This document shows positions 15,201-30,200 of a stretch of 64,000 nucleotides of DNA, in pieces (the stretch's first letter is position 1; each line of letters starts with the position of its first letter). Source of the DNA: Mytilus trossulus (taxonomy: Eukaryota; Mollusca; Bivalvia; Mytilida; Mytilidae). Location: assembly GCF_036588685.1 (NCBI RefSeq), contig NC_086377.1, positions 73,972,283 through 74,036,282 on the forward strand, written 5' to 3'. The notes beneath the pieces are model-generated. The model saw only the letters and a list, made by a program, of their open reading frames with translations. It was not told the DNA's origin and ran no database searches. Made by a program: the position numbers and the translations under genes.

Positions 15201-18200
15201 GACGTAGCAATGACACTCGATACTCAACACCAACATGTGACATAACAATGACACTCTTATAGTCAACACCAACATGTCACTTAGCAATGTCACTCTTATT
15301 GTCAACACCAACATGTGACATAGCAATGACACTCTTATAGTCAACACCAACATGTCACTTAGCAATGTCACTCTTATAGTCAACACCAACATGTGACATA
15401 GCAATGATACTCTTTACCTCAACACCAACATGTGACATAGCAATGAAACTCTTTACCTCAACACCAACATGTGACATGGCAATGCCACTCTTATAGTCAA
15501 CACCAACATGTGACATAGCAATGACACTCTTGTACTCAACACCAGCATGTGACGTATCAGCGACACTATTATACTCAACACCAACATGTCACTTAGCAAT
15601 GACACTCTTATAGTCAACACCAACATGTGACGTAGCAATGACACTCTTATAGTCAACACCAACATGTGATGTAGCATTGACATTTTTACACTCATCACAA
15701 ACAAGTTACAGATCACACTTATAGGCTATGCAAACTTGAAAAAAAATAAACATGGCTTATTGCAGTTCTTTACTTATACTCACAACAAACACACACCATT
15801 GCTATATTACCCTTATACTCACCACAAACATACACCATTGCTATATTACCCTTATACTCACCACAAACCTACACCATTGCTATATTACCCTTATACTCAC
15901 CACAAACCTACACCATTGCTATATTACCCTTATACTCCCCACAAACATACACCATTGCTATATTACCCTTATACTCCCCACAAACATACACCATTGCTAT
16001 ATTACCCTTATACTCCCCACAAACATACACCATTGCTATATTACCCTTATACTCACAACAAACATACACCATTGCTATATCACCCTTATACTCACCGAAC
16101 ACATACACCTTTGCTATATTACCCTTTTACTCACCACAAACATACACCTTTGCTATATTACCCTTTTACTCACCACAAACATACACCATTGCTATATTAC
16201 CCTTATACACATCACAAACATACACCATTGCTATAAAACCCTGATACTCACCACAAACATACACCATTGCTATATTACCCTTATACTCCCCACAAACATA
16301 CACCATTGCTATATTACCCTTATACTCCCCACAAACATACACCATTGCTATATTACCCTTATACTCACAACAAACATACACCATTGCTATATCACCCTTA
16401 TACTCACCACACACATACACCTTTGCTATATTACCCTTTTACTCACCACAAACATACACCTTTGCTATATTACCCTTTTACTCACCACAAACATACACCA
16501 TTGCTATACTACCCTTATACTCACAACAAACATACACCATTGCTATATCACCCTTATACTCACCACACACATACACCTTTGCTATATTACCCTTTTACTC
16601 ACCACAAACATACACCATTGCTATATTACCCTTATACTCACCACAAACATACACCATTGCTATATTACCCTTATACTCACCACAAACATACACCATTGCT
16701 ATATTACCCTTATACTCATCACAAACATACACCATTGCTATATTACCCTTATACTCATCACAAACATACACCTTTGCTATATTACCCTTTTACTCACCAC
16801 AAACATACACCATTGCTATATTACCCTGATACTCACCACAAACATACACCATTGCTATATTACCCTTATACTCCCCACAAACATACACCATTGCTATATT
16901 ACCCTTATACTCACCACAAACATACACCATTGCTATATTACCCTGATACTCACCACAAACATACACCATTGCTATATTACCCTTATACTCCCCACAAACA
17001 TACACCATTGCTATATTACCCTTATACTCCCCACAAACATACACCATTGCTATATTACCCTTATACTCACAACAAACATACACCATTGCTATATTACCCT
17101 TATACTCACCACAAACATACACCATTGCTTTATTACCCTTATACTCACCACAAACATACACCATTGCTATATTACCCTTATACTCACCACAAACATACAC
17201 CATTGCTTTATTACCCTTATACACATCACAAACATACACCATTGCTATATCACCCTTATACTCACAACACACATACACCTTTGCTATATTACCCTTTTAC
17301 TCACCACAAACATACACCTTTGCTATATTACCCTTTTACTCACCACAAACATACACCATTGCTATATTACCCTTATACACATCACAAACATACACCATTG
17401 CTATAAAACCCTGATACTCACCACAAACATACACCATTGCTATATTACCCTTATACTCCCCACAAACATACACCATTGCTATATTACCCTTATACTCCCC
17501 ACAAACATACACCATTGCTATATTACCCTTATACTCCCCACAAACATACACCATTGCTATATTACCCTTATACTCACAACAAACATACACCATTGCTATA
17601 TCACCCTTATACTCACCACACACATACACCTTTGCTATATTACCCTTTTACTCACCACAAACATACACCTTTGCTATATTACCCTTTTACTCACCACAAA
17701 CATACACCATTGCTATATTACCCTTATACTCACCACAAACATACACCATTGCTATATCACCCTTATACTCACCACACACATACACCTTTGCTATATTACC
17801 CTTTTACTCACCACAAACATACACCATTGCTATATTACCCTTATACACATCACAAACATACACCATTGCTATATCACCCTTATACTCACCACAAACATAC
17901 ACCATTGCTATATTACACTTATACTCACCACAAACATACACCATTGCTATATTACCCTTATACTCCCCACAAACATACACCATTGCTATATTACCCTTAT
18001 ACTCACCACAAACATACACCATTGCTATATCACCCTTATACTCACCACAAACATACACCATTGCTATATTACCCTTATACTCCCCACAAACATACACCAT
18101 TGCTATATTACCCTTATACTCACCACAAACATACACCATTGCTATATTACCCTTATACTCACCACAAATATACACCATTGCTATATTACCCTTATACTCC

Positions 18201-21200
18201 CCACAAACATACACCATTGCTATATTACCCTTATACTCACCACAAACATACACCATTGCTATATTACCCTTATACTCACCACAAACATACACCATTGCTA
18301 TATCACCCTTATACTCACCACAAACATACACCATTGCTATATTACCCTTTTACTCACCACAAACATACACCATTGCTATATTACCCTTATACTCACCACA
18401 AACATACACCATTGCTATATTACCCTTATACTCACCACAAACATACACCATTGCTATATTACCCTTATACTCACCACAAACATACACCATTGCTATATTA
18501 CCCTTATACTCACCACAAACATACACCATTGCTATATTACCCTTATACTCCCCACAAACATACACCATTGCTATATTACCCTTATACTCACCACAAACAT
18601 ACACCATTGCTATATTACCCTTATACTCACCACAAACATACACCATTGCTATATTACCCTTATACTCCACACAAACATACACCATTGCTATATTACCCTT
18701 ATACTGACCACAAACATACACCATTGCTATATTACCCTTATACTCACCACAAACATACACCATTGCTATATTACCCTTATACTCACCACAAACATACACC
18801 ATTGCTATATTACCCTTATACTCACCACAAACATACACCATTGCTATATTACCCTTATACCGACCACAAACATACACCATTGCTATATTACCCTTATACT
18901 CACCACAAACATACACCATTGCTATATTACCCTTATACTCACCACAAACATACACCATTGCTATATCACCCTTATACTCACCACAAACATACACCATTGC
19001 TATATTACCCTTTTACTCACCACAAACATACACCATTGCTATATTACCCTTATACTCCCCACAAACATACACCATTGCTATATTACCCTTATACTCACCA
19101 CAAACATACACCATTGCTATATTACCCTTATACTCCCCACAAACATACACCATTGCTATATTACCCTCATACTCACCACACACATACACCATTGCTATAT
19201 ATCCCTTATACTCACCACAAACATACACCATTGCTATATCACCCTTATACTCACCACAAACATACACCATTGCTATATTACACTTATACTCACCACAAAC
19301 ATACACCATTGCTATATTACCCTTATACTCCCCACAAACATACACCATTGCTATATTACCCTTATACTCACCACAAACATACACCATTGCTATATCACCC
19401 TTATACTCACCACAAACATACACCATTGCTATATTACCCTTATACTCACCACAAACATACACCATTGCTATATTACCCTTATACTCACCACAAACATACA
19501 CCATTGCTATATCACCCTTATACTCACCACAAACATACACCATTGCTATATTACCCTTATACTCACCACAAGCATACACCATTGCTATATTACCCTTATA
19601 CTCACCACAAACATACACCATTGCTATATTACCCTTATACTCACCACAAACATACACCATTGCTATATTACCCTTATACTCACCACAAACATACACCATT
19701 GCTATATTACCCTTATACACATCACAAACATACACCATTGCTATATCACCCTTATACTCACCACAAACATACACCATTGCTATATTACACTTATACTCAC
19801 CACAAACATACACCATTGCTATATTACACTTATACTCACCACAAACATACACCATTGCTATATTACCCTTATACTCACCACAAACATACACCATTGCTAT
19901 ATTACACTTATACTCACCACAAACATACACCATTGCTATATTACCCTTATACTCACCACAAACATACACCATTGCTATATTACACTTATACACATCACAA
20001 ACATACACCATTGCTATATTACCCTTATACTCCCCACAAACATACACCATTGCTATATTACCCTTATACTCACCACAAACATACACCATTGCTATATTAC
20101 ACTTATACACATCACACACATACACCTTTGCTATATTACCCTTACACTCACCACAAACATACACCATTGCTATATCACCCTTATACTCACCACAAACATA
20201 CACCATTGCTATATTACCCTTTTACTCACCACAAACATACACCATTGCTATATTACCCTTATACTCACAACAAACATACACCATTGCTATATCACCCTTA
20301 TACTCACCACAAACATACACCATTGCTATATTACCCTTATACTCACCACAAACATACACCATTGCTATATTACCCTTATACTCACCACAAACATACACCA
20401 TTGCTATTTTACCCTTATACACAACAACTCATATGATATGAAGCAGCTGGTAGACACCCAACATTTAACACAGAAATACCACTAAATATTTTCTAAGCTT
20501 TGATCATTATTTTGAAAAGACACAAAATACTGTTAATCAGACAGGTTTAATTTGTTAGAATTATATAAAGTGGGGTCTCATTTTATTCGTTACACAGAAC
20601 TGAATCAGATAGTAAAGGTTTTATTTTGTTACCTGATGAAAAATTATTTTGTAAACATCTGATTTTAATGAGAAGTTGATGAGAAAAAGTTGTGTTAACA
20701 TCATTAGTCGTTTAACGTTAGTTATACAGAGCTAATGTAAAACATCTTTTAAAAATAACAAATACTTGACAGAATTATATAAAGTGGGGTCTTATTTTTC
20801 TTGTCTCTTCGCACTAAATCAGAAAATATAACTCGTTTTAATGTTTCTTGATTTTTTTTTTTTTTTTAACCTGACAGTTCTGATGGAAGTTCTGACATCT
20901 CACAATAAAACATGTTGTTTATTTGTTGTTTATATAGAATATAAATAAAAGTGTGACTGGTCATTTTATTCAGTTTTGACCACTGATTCATGTGATATAT
21001 ATTCTGTTTATATTTATTACACAACATTGTCCAGTTTATGACACAAGTTTTGATGTCTGTTATATGTTGATATTACAGGTTGGAATGACACCATTAATGT
21101 GGGCGGCTGATAGAGGACACCTGGAGGTGGTGACTTACCTGGTCAGTCACGGCAGTCAGTTGGACGCTACAGACACCTACGTAATGATAGATATAATCAC

Positions 21201-24200
21201 CTTACTCTGACTACACACCATTTTATACAGAATCTACACAAAATCATGTTGTTAATCAGACAAGTTTAATGGACAACAAATATTTGTTAGAATTATATAA
21301 AGTGGGGTCTCATTTTATTCGTAACACAGAACTGAATCAGATAGTAAAGGTTTTATTTTGTTTCCTGATGAAAAATTATTTTGTAAACATCTGATTTTAA
21401 TGAGAAGTTAAAGAGAAAAAGTTGTGTTAACTTCTTTAGTCAGATAATGTTAATTCTTCAGATTTAATGTAAAATATATTTTAAGAATAACAAATACTTG
21501 ACAGAATTATATAAAGTGGGGTTAGGGTTAGGGTTAGGGTTAGGGTTAGGGTTAGTCTTATTTTTCTTGTCTCTTCGTACTGAATCAGAAAATATTACTC
21601 GTTTTAATGTTTCTTGAAAAAAAGTTTTTTTTTAACTTTGATCATTTTACGTAATCATTGTTTATCAGACAGATTTAATGGACAACAAATATTTGTTAGA
21701 ATTATATAAAGTGGAGTCTCATTTTAATTGTCTTGTCCAGCTGAGTCCATTGATATGAATATTGTTTATGTTTCTAGAAAAAAGTGTTTTTTTAACCTGA
21801 CAGTTCTGATGGAAGTTCTGACATCTCACAATAAAACATGTTGTTTATTTGTTGATTATGTAGAATATAAATACAAGTGTGACTGGTCATTTCATTCAGT
21901 TTTGACCACTGATTGATGTGATATATATTTTGTTTATATTTATTACACAACATTGTCCAGTTTATGACACAAGTTTTGATGTCTGTTATATGTTGATATT
22001 ACAGAGAGGAATGACACCATTAATGTTGGCCGCTGTGGGAGGACGCCTGGAGATGGTGACTTACCTGGTCACTCACGGCAGTCAGTTAGACGCTACATCC
22101 AAGGTAAAGATAGATATAATCACCTTACTCTGACCAAACATCACTTTCTACAGAATCTACACAAAATCATGTTGTTAATCAGACAGGTTTAATGGACAAC
22201 AAATATTTGTTAGAATTATATAAAGTGGGGTCTCATTTTATTCGTAACACAGAACTGAATCAGATAGTAAAGGTTTTATTTTGTTTCCTGATGAAAAATT
22301 ATTTTGTTAACATCTGATTTTAATGAGAAGTTGATGAGAAAAAGTTGTGTTAACATCTTTATTCAGATAATGTTAATTCTACAGATTTAATGTAAAACAT
22401 CTTTTAAAAATAACAAATACTTGACAGAATTATATAAAGTGGGGTCTTATTTTTCTTGTCTCTTCGTACTGAATCAGAAAATATTACTCGTTTTTATGTT
22501 TCTTAAAAAAAGTTTTTTTTTAACATAACAGTTCTGATGGAAGTTCTGACTTCTCACAATAAAACATGTTGTTTATTTGTTGTTTATGTAAAATATAAAT
22601 ACAAGTGTGACTGGTCATTTTATTCAGTTTTGACCACTGATTCATGTGATATATATTTTGTTTATATTTATTACACAACATTGTCCAGTTTATGACACAA
22701 GTTTTGATGTCTGTTATATGTTGATATTACAGTATGGAATGACACCATTAATGTTTGCCGCTGGGAGAGGTCACCTGGAGGTGGTGACTTACCTGGTCAC
22801 TCATGGCAGTCAGTTAGACGCTACAGACGAGGTATGATAGATATAATCACCTTACTCTGACAAAATATCATTTTATACAGAATCTACACAAAATCATGTT
22901 GTTAATCAGACAGGTTTAATGGACAACAAATATTTGTTAGAATTATATAAAGTGGGGTCTCATTTTATTCGTTACACAGAACTGAATCAGATAGTTTAGG
23001 TTTTATTTTGTTTCTTGATGAAAAATTATTTTGTTAACATTTGATTTTAATGAGAAGTTAAAGAGAACGAGTTGTGTTAACATTTTTTTTCAGATAATGT
23101 AAAAATTCTACAGATTTAATGTAAAACATCTTTTAAAAATAACAAATACTTGACAGAATTATATAAAGTGGGGTCTTATTTTTCTTGTCTCTTCGTACTG
23201 AATCAGAAAATATAAATCGTTTTAATGTTTCTTAAAAAAAGGTTTTTTTTTCACTTTTGATCATTCTACATAATCATTGTTAATCAGACAGATTTAATGG
23301 ACAACAAATATTTGTTAGAATTAGATAAAGTGGGGTCTCATTTGAATTGTCTTGTCCAGCTGAGTCCATTGATATAAATATTGTTTATGTTTCTAGAAAA
23401 AAGTTTTTTTTAACCTGACAGTTCTGATGGAAGTTCTGACATCTCACAATAAAACATGTTGTTTATTTGTTGTTTTTGTAGAATATAAATAAAAGTGTGA
23501 CTGGTCATTTTATTTAGTTTTGTCCACTGATTCATGTGATATATATTTTTTTTATATTTATTACACAACATTGTCCAGTTTATGACAAAAGTTTTGATGT
23601 CTGTTATATGTTGATATTACAGAATGGAATGACACCATTAATGTGGGCGGCTGTGGGAGGACACCTGGAGGTGGTGACTTACCTGGTCACTCACGGCAGT
23701 CAGTTAGACGCTACATCCAACGTAATGATAGATATAATCACCTTACTCTGACCAAACATCACTTTATACAGAATCTACAGAAAATCATGTTGTTAATCAG
23801 ACAGGTTTAATGGAAAACAAATATTTGTTAGAATTATATAAAGTGGGGTCTCATTTTATTCGTAACACAGAACTGAATCAGATAGTTGAGGTTTTATTTT
23901 GTTTCCTGACAAAAAATTATTTTGTAAACATCTGATTTTAATGAGAAGTTGATGAGAACAAGTTGTGTTAACATCTTCAGTTAGATAATGTTAATTCTAC
24001 AGATTTAATGTAAAATGCCTTTTAAAAATAACAAATACTTTACAGAATTATATAAAGTGGGGTCTTATTTTTCTTGTCTCTTCGTACTGAATCAGAAAAT
24101 ATTACTCGTTTTAATGTTTCTTGAAAAAAGTTTTTTTTTTCAACTTTGATCATTCTACTGAATCAACATAAAATCATGTTGTTTATCATACATGTTAAAT

Positions 24201-27200
24201 GGATAACAAATACTTTTGAAACTTATATAAAGTGAGGGTTGCTATTATTTAACTTGTTACACTTATATAATTAAGAGTTTACTATTTTTTTACCTGTTTT
24301 GTTTCACTGAATTAGAAAATATGCATTGAATTTATATATCTTAATCTACCATTTTATAGTTTTTACACAAGTATAATTGGATATTTTCTTACCTGATGTT
24401 ATATTTCTTACATTTGGTAAATTGTTTACTCCTCTCATGATTTTGTTATCACACACCATTAACATGTTTATATTTTTATATTGTTATAGAGTGGACAAAC
24501 AGCTTTACATTATGCTGCTCAGGATGGACGGATTGATGTAACAAAATGTTTAATAGATCAAGGATGCAGTCCTTGGGTGAAATCAAAACAGGTAACATTC
24601 AGTTTTATTCTTATTAGATAGATAGTTATTTTATTCTCTAAAAACTAAATACAGGTCAACAGAGAAAGTACAATTACAATATAAATACAAATACAATAGT
24701 TGAGGATAAACAGCTGCAGATAAAATATAATAAAGTACAACTTTATGATGAAATACCTGTATAATAAACAGGTTAAACTAAATATGAAGAAATCAGTCTG
24801 TGCGCTACTGTTACATGGAGGGACTAACCTTTTTATTAATACACTTAATGAATGAACAGTTTTCTTAAAACTGATTGTTTTTATACAACCCCAAAAATAT
24901 TTTTTGGATCGTATAAAATAAGATGTCGTCGTCTGCGTCATTGTCGTCCGAAAACACATTGGTTTCCGGATAATAACTTTAGTTTTAAGTGAATAGATCT
25001 TCATGAAATTTTTTCAGAAGGTTCAATACCACAAAAGGAAGGTTGGGATTGATTTTGGGGATGATGGTCCCAATCGATTAGGTATTAGGGGCCGAAAAGG
25101 GGCCCAAAACAAGCATATTTCTAGTTTCAGGATAATAACTTGTGTAGAAGTATTTCAATTGCTCTGAAATCATACCGCAATGTTTAAAACCACAAGTAGA
25201 AGGTTTTGGATTCATTTTAGGGGTTATGGGGCCAAAGTTTAGGAATAAAGGGCCAAAAAGGGGTCAAAACAGGCATTTTTCTAATTTCAAGAAAATAACT
25301 TATGTGTAATTGTATCGATCTCTCTGAAATTGTACCACAATGTACCATATAACAAAGGAGAGGCTGGGATTAAGTTTTGGATTAATTGCCCAAAATATGT
25401 AGGAATTAGGGGCCAAAAAAGGGCCAAAAAGAAGCATGTTTCTAGTTTCCAAACAATCATGACAATAACTTGTGTTTCAGTATATGGATCTCTCTGAAAT
25501 TGTACTACAAGGTTCAATATTGCAATGGAAAGCATGGGATTGAGTTTAAGGGTTATTGCTCCAAGGGGGTTTCAAAAAGTTGGGGAGGGGATTTTTTGTT
25601 TACCATTTTTTGAAGGGCTTCCTTTTTTTTCAAAATTTTTCAAATTTCTAATTTTGAAAAGTTTCAAGAAGAAATCTTCAATTGCACAGTATTGTGCAAT
25701 AGATTTGTTAGATCTTTGACCGCATTAATTTTGTGACAAAAACCTATATTATGTCAAAAATTTGATCACAATCCAAATGCAGACAGAATCAAGCTAGAAT
25801 ATTGTGACCAAATTTGTCCCAAGGGTTCAACCACTGGGGTGGTATAAAGCTGCGCCCTGCGGAGCACCTGGTTTTATTAGGGGACAGCCTAGGCTACTAT
25901 ACTTATATGTCAATAAATGGATACAGTGCTGTATATTATGCATTAATAAGTGATAGTCTCCCGTCCTCAGTGAAATACTTTAAAACTGAAGTACTTAAAG
26001 AAATGAAAAACAAAAACAATGTTGGTAATGAAGTACCGAAAAAGACGAAGAAAAAAATATGAAGCATATTAGGGACCATAGAAAATCCACATTTGTAAAT
26101 AAAAAATAGAAAGAGGAAATAGAAAAACAGCTTGTTAATATTGGAAAGAACATTACATCTAATAGAGAAACAGAAATAAAATACTCAGAAATAAAAAAAT
26201 GTAATTAGTAAGCTTAAAAAAGAAAAAGCAAACATACACTACCGACTTACCTCCCACCAATCATATACTACCAACATACCTTCAACCAATCTTACACTAC
26301 CAACCTACCTTCAACCAATCATACACTACCAACAAACATTCCACCAATCATACACTACCAACAAACATTTCACCGATCATAATCTGCCAGCATACTTTCC
26401 ACAAATCAAACACTACCAACATACCTTCCACCAATCATACACTACCAGCATACCTCTTACCAATCATTCACTGCCAACATACCTTTCACCAGACCTTCCA
26501 CCAATCATACACTGCTCACATACCTTCCACCAATCATATACCACCAACATACCTTCCACCAATCATACACTACCAAAATACCTTCCACCAATCATTCACT
26601 GCCAACATACCTTTCACCAGACCTTCCACAAATCATATACTGCTAACATACTTTCCACCAATCATACACTACTAACATACTTCCACCAATCATACACTAC
26701 CAACATACCTTCCACCAACCATACACTGCTAACATACCTTCCACAAAGCATACAATACCAACATACCTTCCACCAATCATACACTATCAATATACCTTCC
26801 ACCAATCATAAACCACCAACATAAATTCCACCAATCATACACCACCAACATACCTTCCACCAATCATACACTATCACCATACAATCAACCAATCTTACAC
26901 TACCAACATACCTTCCACCAATCAAACACTATCAATATACCTTCCACCAATCATACACCATCAACATAAATTCCACCAATCATACAACACCAACATACCT
27001 TCCACCAATCATACACTATCACCATACAACCAACCAATCTTACACTACCAACATAACTTCCACCAATCAAACACTATCAATATACCTTCCACTAATCATA
27101 CACCATCAATATAAATTCCACCAATCCTACAACACCAACATACCTTCCACCAATCATACACTATCACCATACAATCAACCAATCTTACACTACCGACATA

Positions 27201-30200
27201 CCTTTTACTAATCATACACCACCAACATAAATTCCATTAATCATACACCACCAACATACCTTCCACCAATCATACACTACCAACATACCTTCCACCAATC
27301 ATTCACTGCCAACATTCCTTTCATTAGACCTTCCACCAATCATACACTGCTAACATACCTTCCACCAAGCATACACAACCAACATACCTTCCACCAACCA
27401 TACACTACCAACACACCACTCACCAATCCTTCACTGCCAACATACCTTTCACCAGTTCTTCCACCAATCATACACTGCTAACATTCCTTCCACCAATCAT
27501 ACACTACCAACATACCTTCCACCAATCATACACTACCAACACACCACTCACCAATCCTTCACTGCCAACATACCTTTCACCAGACCTTCCACCAATCATA
27601 CACTGCTAACATTCCGTCCACCAATCATACACTGCTAACATTCCTTCCACCAATCATACACTGCTAACATACCTTCCACCAATTATACACCACCAACATG
27701 CCTTCCACCAATCATACACCACCAACATACCTTCCACCAATCATACACTACCAACATACCTTCCACCAATCATACACTACCAACATACCTTCAACCAATC
27801 CTACACTACCAACATACCTTCCACCAATCATACACTACCAACGTACTTTCCACCAATCATACTCTAAACACATACCTTCCCCCAACCATACACTACCAAC
27901 ATACCTTCCACCAAACATACACTACCAACATACCTTCAACCAATCCTACACTACCAACATACCTTCCACCAATCATAAACCACCAACATACCTTTCACCA
28001 ATTATATACTGCCAACATGTCTTTAATAAATCATAATCTGCCAACATACTTTCCACAAATCAAACACTACCAACATACCTTCCACCAATCATACACTACC
28101 AGCACACCTCTTACCAATTATTCACTGCCAACATACATTTCACCAGACCTTCCACCAATCATACACTGCTAACATACCTTCCACCAATCATACACTACCA
28201 ACATACCTTCCACCAATCATACAATACCAACATACCTTCCACCAATCATACACTACCAACATACCTTCAACCAATCCTTCACTACCAACATACCTTCTAC
28301 CAATCATACACTACCAACATACCTTCCACCAATCATACACTACCAACATACCTTCAACCAATGATACACTACAAATATAGGTTCCACCAATCATAAACTA
28401 CCAATATACCTTCCACCAATCATACACCGCTAACATTACTTCCACCAATCATACACTGCTAACATACTTTCCACCAATCATACACCACCAACATGCCTTC
28501 CACCAATCATACACTGCTAACAAACCATCCACCAATCATACACCACCAACATGCCTTCCACCAATCATACTTCACCAACATACCTTCCCCCAATCATACA
28601 CTACCAACATACCTTCCACCAATCATACACTTCCAACATACTTTCAACCAATTTTACACTACCAAGATACCTTCCACCAATCATACACTACCAACATACC
28701 TTCCACCAATCAAACATCACCAACATACCTCCCACCAATCATAAACAACCAACATACCTTCCACAAATCATACACTGCTTGTCTACCAATCATAATTTGC
28801 CAACAGACTTTCCACCAATTAAACACTATCAACAGACCTTCAACCAATATTACAATACCAACATATCTTTAACAGATCATACACTATCAAAAACCTACCA
28901 CCAATCAGACACAACCAACATGCCTTTCGCCAATCAAATACTGCTAACAAACCTTCAAACATAAAACATTAACAACATACCTTCCACCATATTTACAAAC
29001 ATGCCTTCCACCAATCATATACTACTTACACACCTTCAACCAATTATACACTACCAACATACCTCTCACCAATCATACACCACCAGCATACCTTCCACCA
29101 ACACACACTACATCAATCATACACTGCTAACATACCTTCCACCAATCAAACACTGCTAACATACCTTTCACCAATCATACACTGCTAACATACCTTTCAC
29201 CAATCATACACCATCAACATAGCTTCCACCAATCATACTCTACCAACATTCCGTCTATTAATCATACACTGCCAACATACCTTCCACAAATCATACACTG
29301 CTAACATACTTTCCACCAATCATACACTACCAAAATACCTTCCACCAATCATACACCACCAACATACTTTTGATTAATCATAGACTTCCAACATATCTTC
29401 CACCAATCATACACTACCAACATACCTTCCACCAATCACACACTGCAAACACACCTTCCACACATCATACACTATCACCATACAATCAACCAATCATACA
29501 CTATCATCATACCTTCTACCAATCATACATTATCAACATACCTTCCACCAATCATACACTCCACCAAGCATACCTTCCACCAAGCATACACTACCAACAT
29601 ACCTTTCACCAAGCATACACTATCAACATACCTTCCACCAATCATACACTACCAACATACATTCAACCAATCATAGACTACTAACATACTTTCCACCTAT
29701 CTTACACTACCAACATACCTTCCACCAATCATACTCTACAAACATACCTTCCACCAATCATGCACTACCAACATACCTTCCACCAATTAAACACTACCAA
29801 CATACCTCCCACCAATCATAAACAACCAACATACCTTCCACCAATCATAAACCACCAACATACCTTCCAACAATCATACACTGCCAACAAACTGTCCACC
29901 AACAATACCAACTTACCAACATACCATCAACCAATCATACACCACCAACCTACCATTTACCTATTATACACTACAACCATACCTTACACTAATCACACAC
30001 TAGCAACATACCTAATTAAACACTACCAACATACCTCCCACCAATCATAAACAACCAACATACCTTCCACCAATCATACACTGCCAACATACTTTCTTCC
30101 AATTATAATCTGCCAACAGATTTTCCACCAATTATACACTACCAACATACCTTCCACCAATCATACACTACCAACATACCTTCCATAAATCACATACTGC

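Larger units (their letters stand above)
11550..15511 (+). repeat. 1,981-bp direct tandem duplication
   Basis: 11550-13530 recurs as 13531-15511 with an exact offset of 1,981 bp. It carries part of the 355-bp satellite, the 39-bp array and the embedded element. At the new junction (about 13528-13531) the minisatellite runs straight into the middle of a satellite unit, sharing only gtga. I noticed one base difference (13577, a for g), so the event is very recent or an assembly artefact. Confidence 0.9.
20486..24150 (+). repeat. Tandemly duplicated ankyrin exon-intron units
   Basis: Intron text such as 'agaattatataaagtggggtc', cacagaactgaatcagatag and tttatgacacaagttttgat recurs around each of exons 3-6. 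Exon-to-exon spacing is 926, 728 and 890 bp. The longer units (before exons 4 and 6) contain an extra block with 'ttgtccagctgagtccattgat' that is missing before exons 3 and 5. Confidence 0.95.

Noticed and set aside
15752..20485. A 1,577-codon open frame and two other long frames, suggesting a giant repetitive protein
   Set aside because: The 39-bp unit is 13 codons, so the absence of stops is automatic. All three + frames and long minus-strand pieces are open too, and the peptides only echo the minisatellite.
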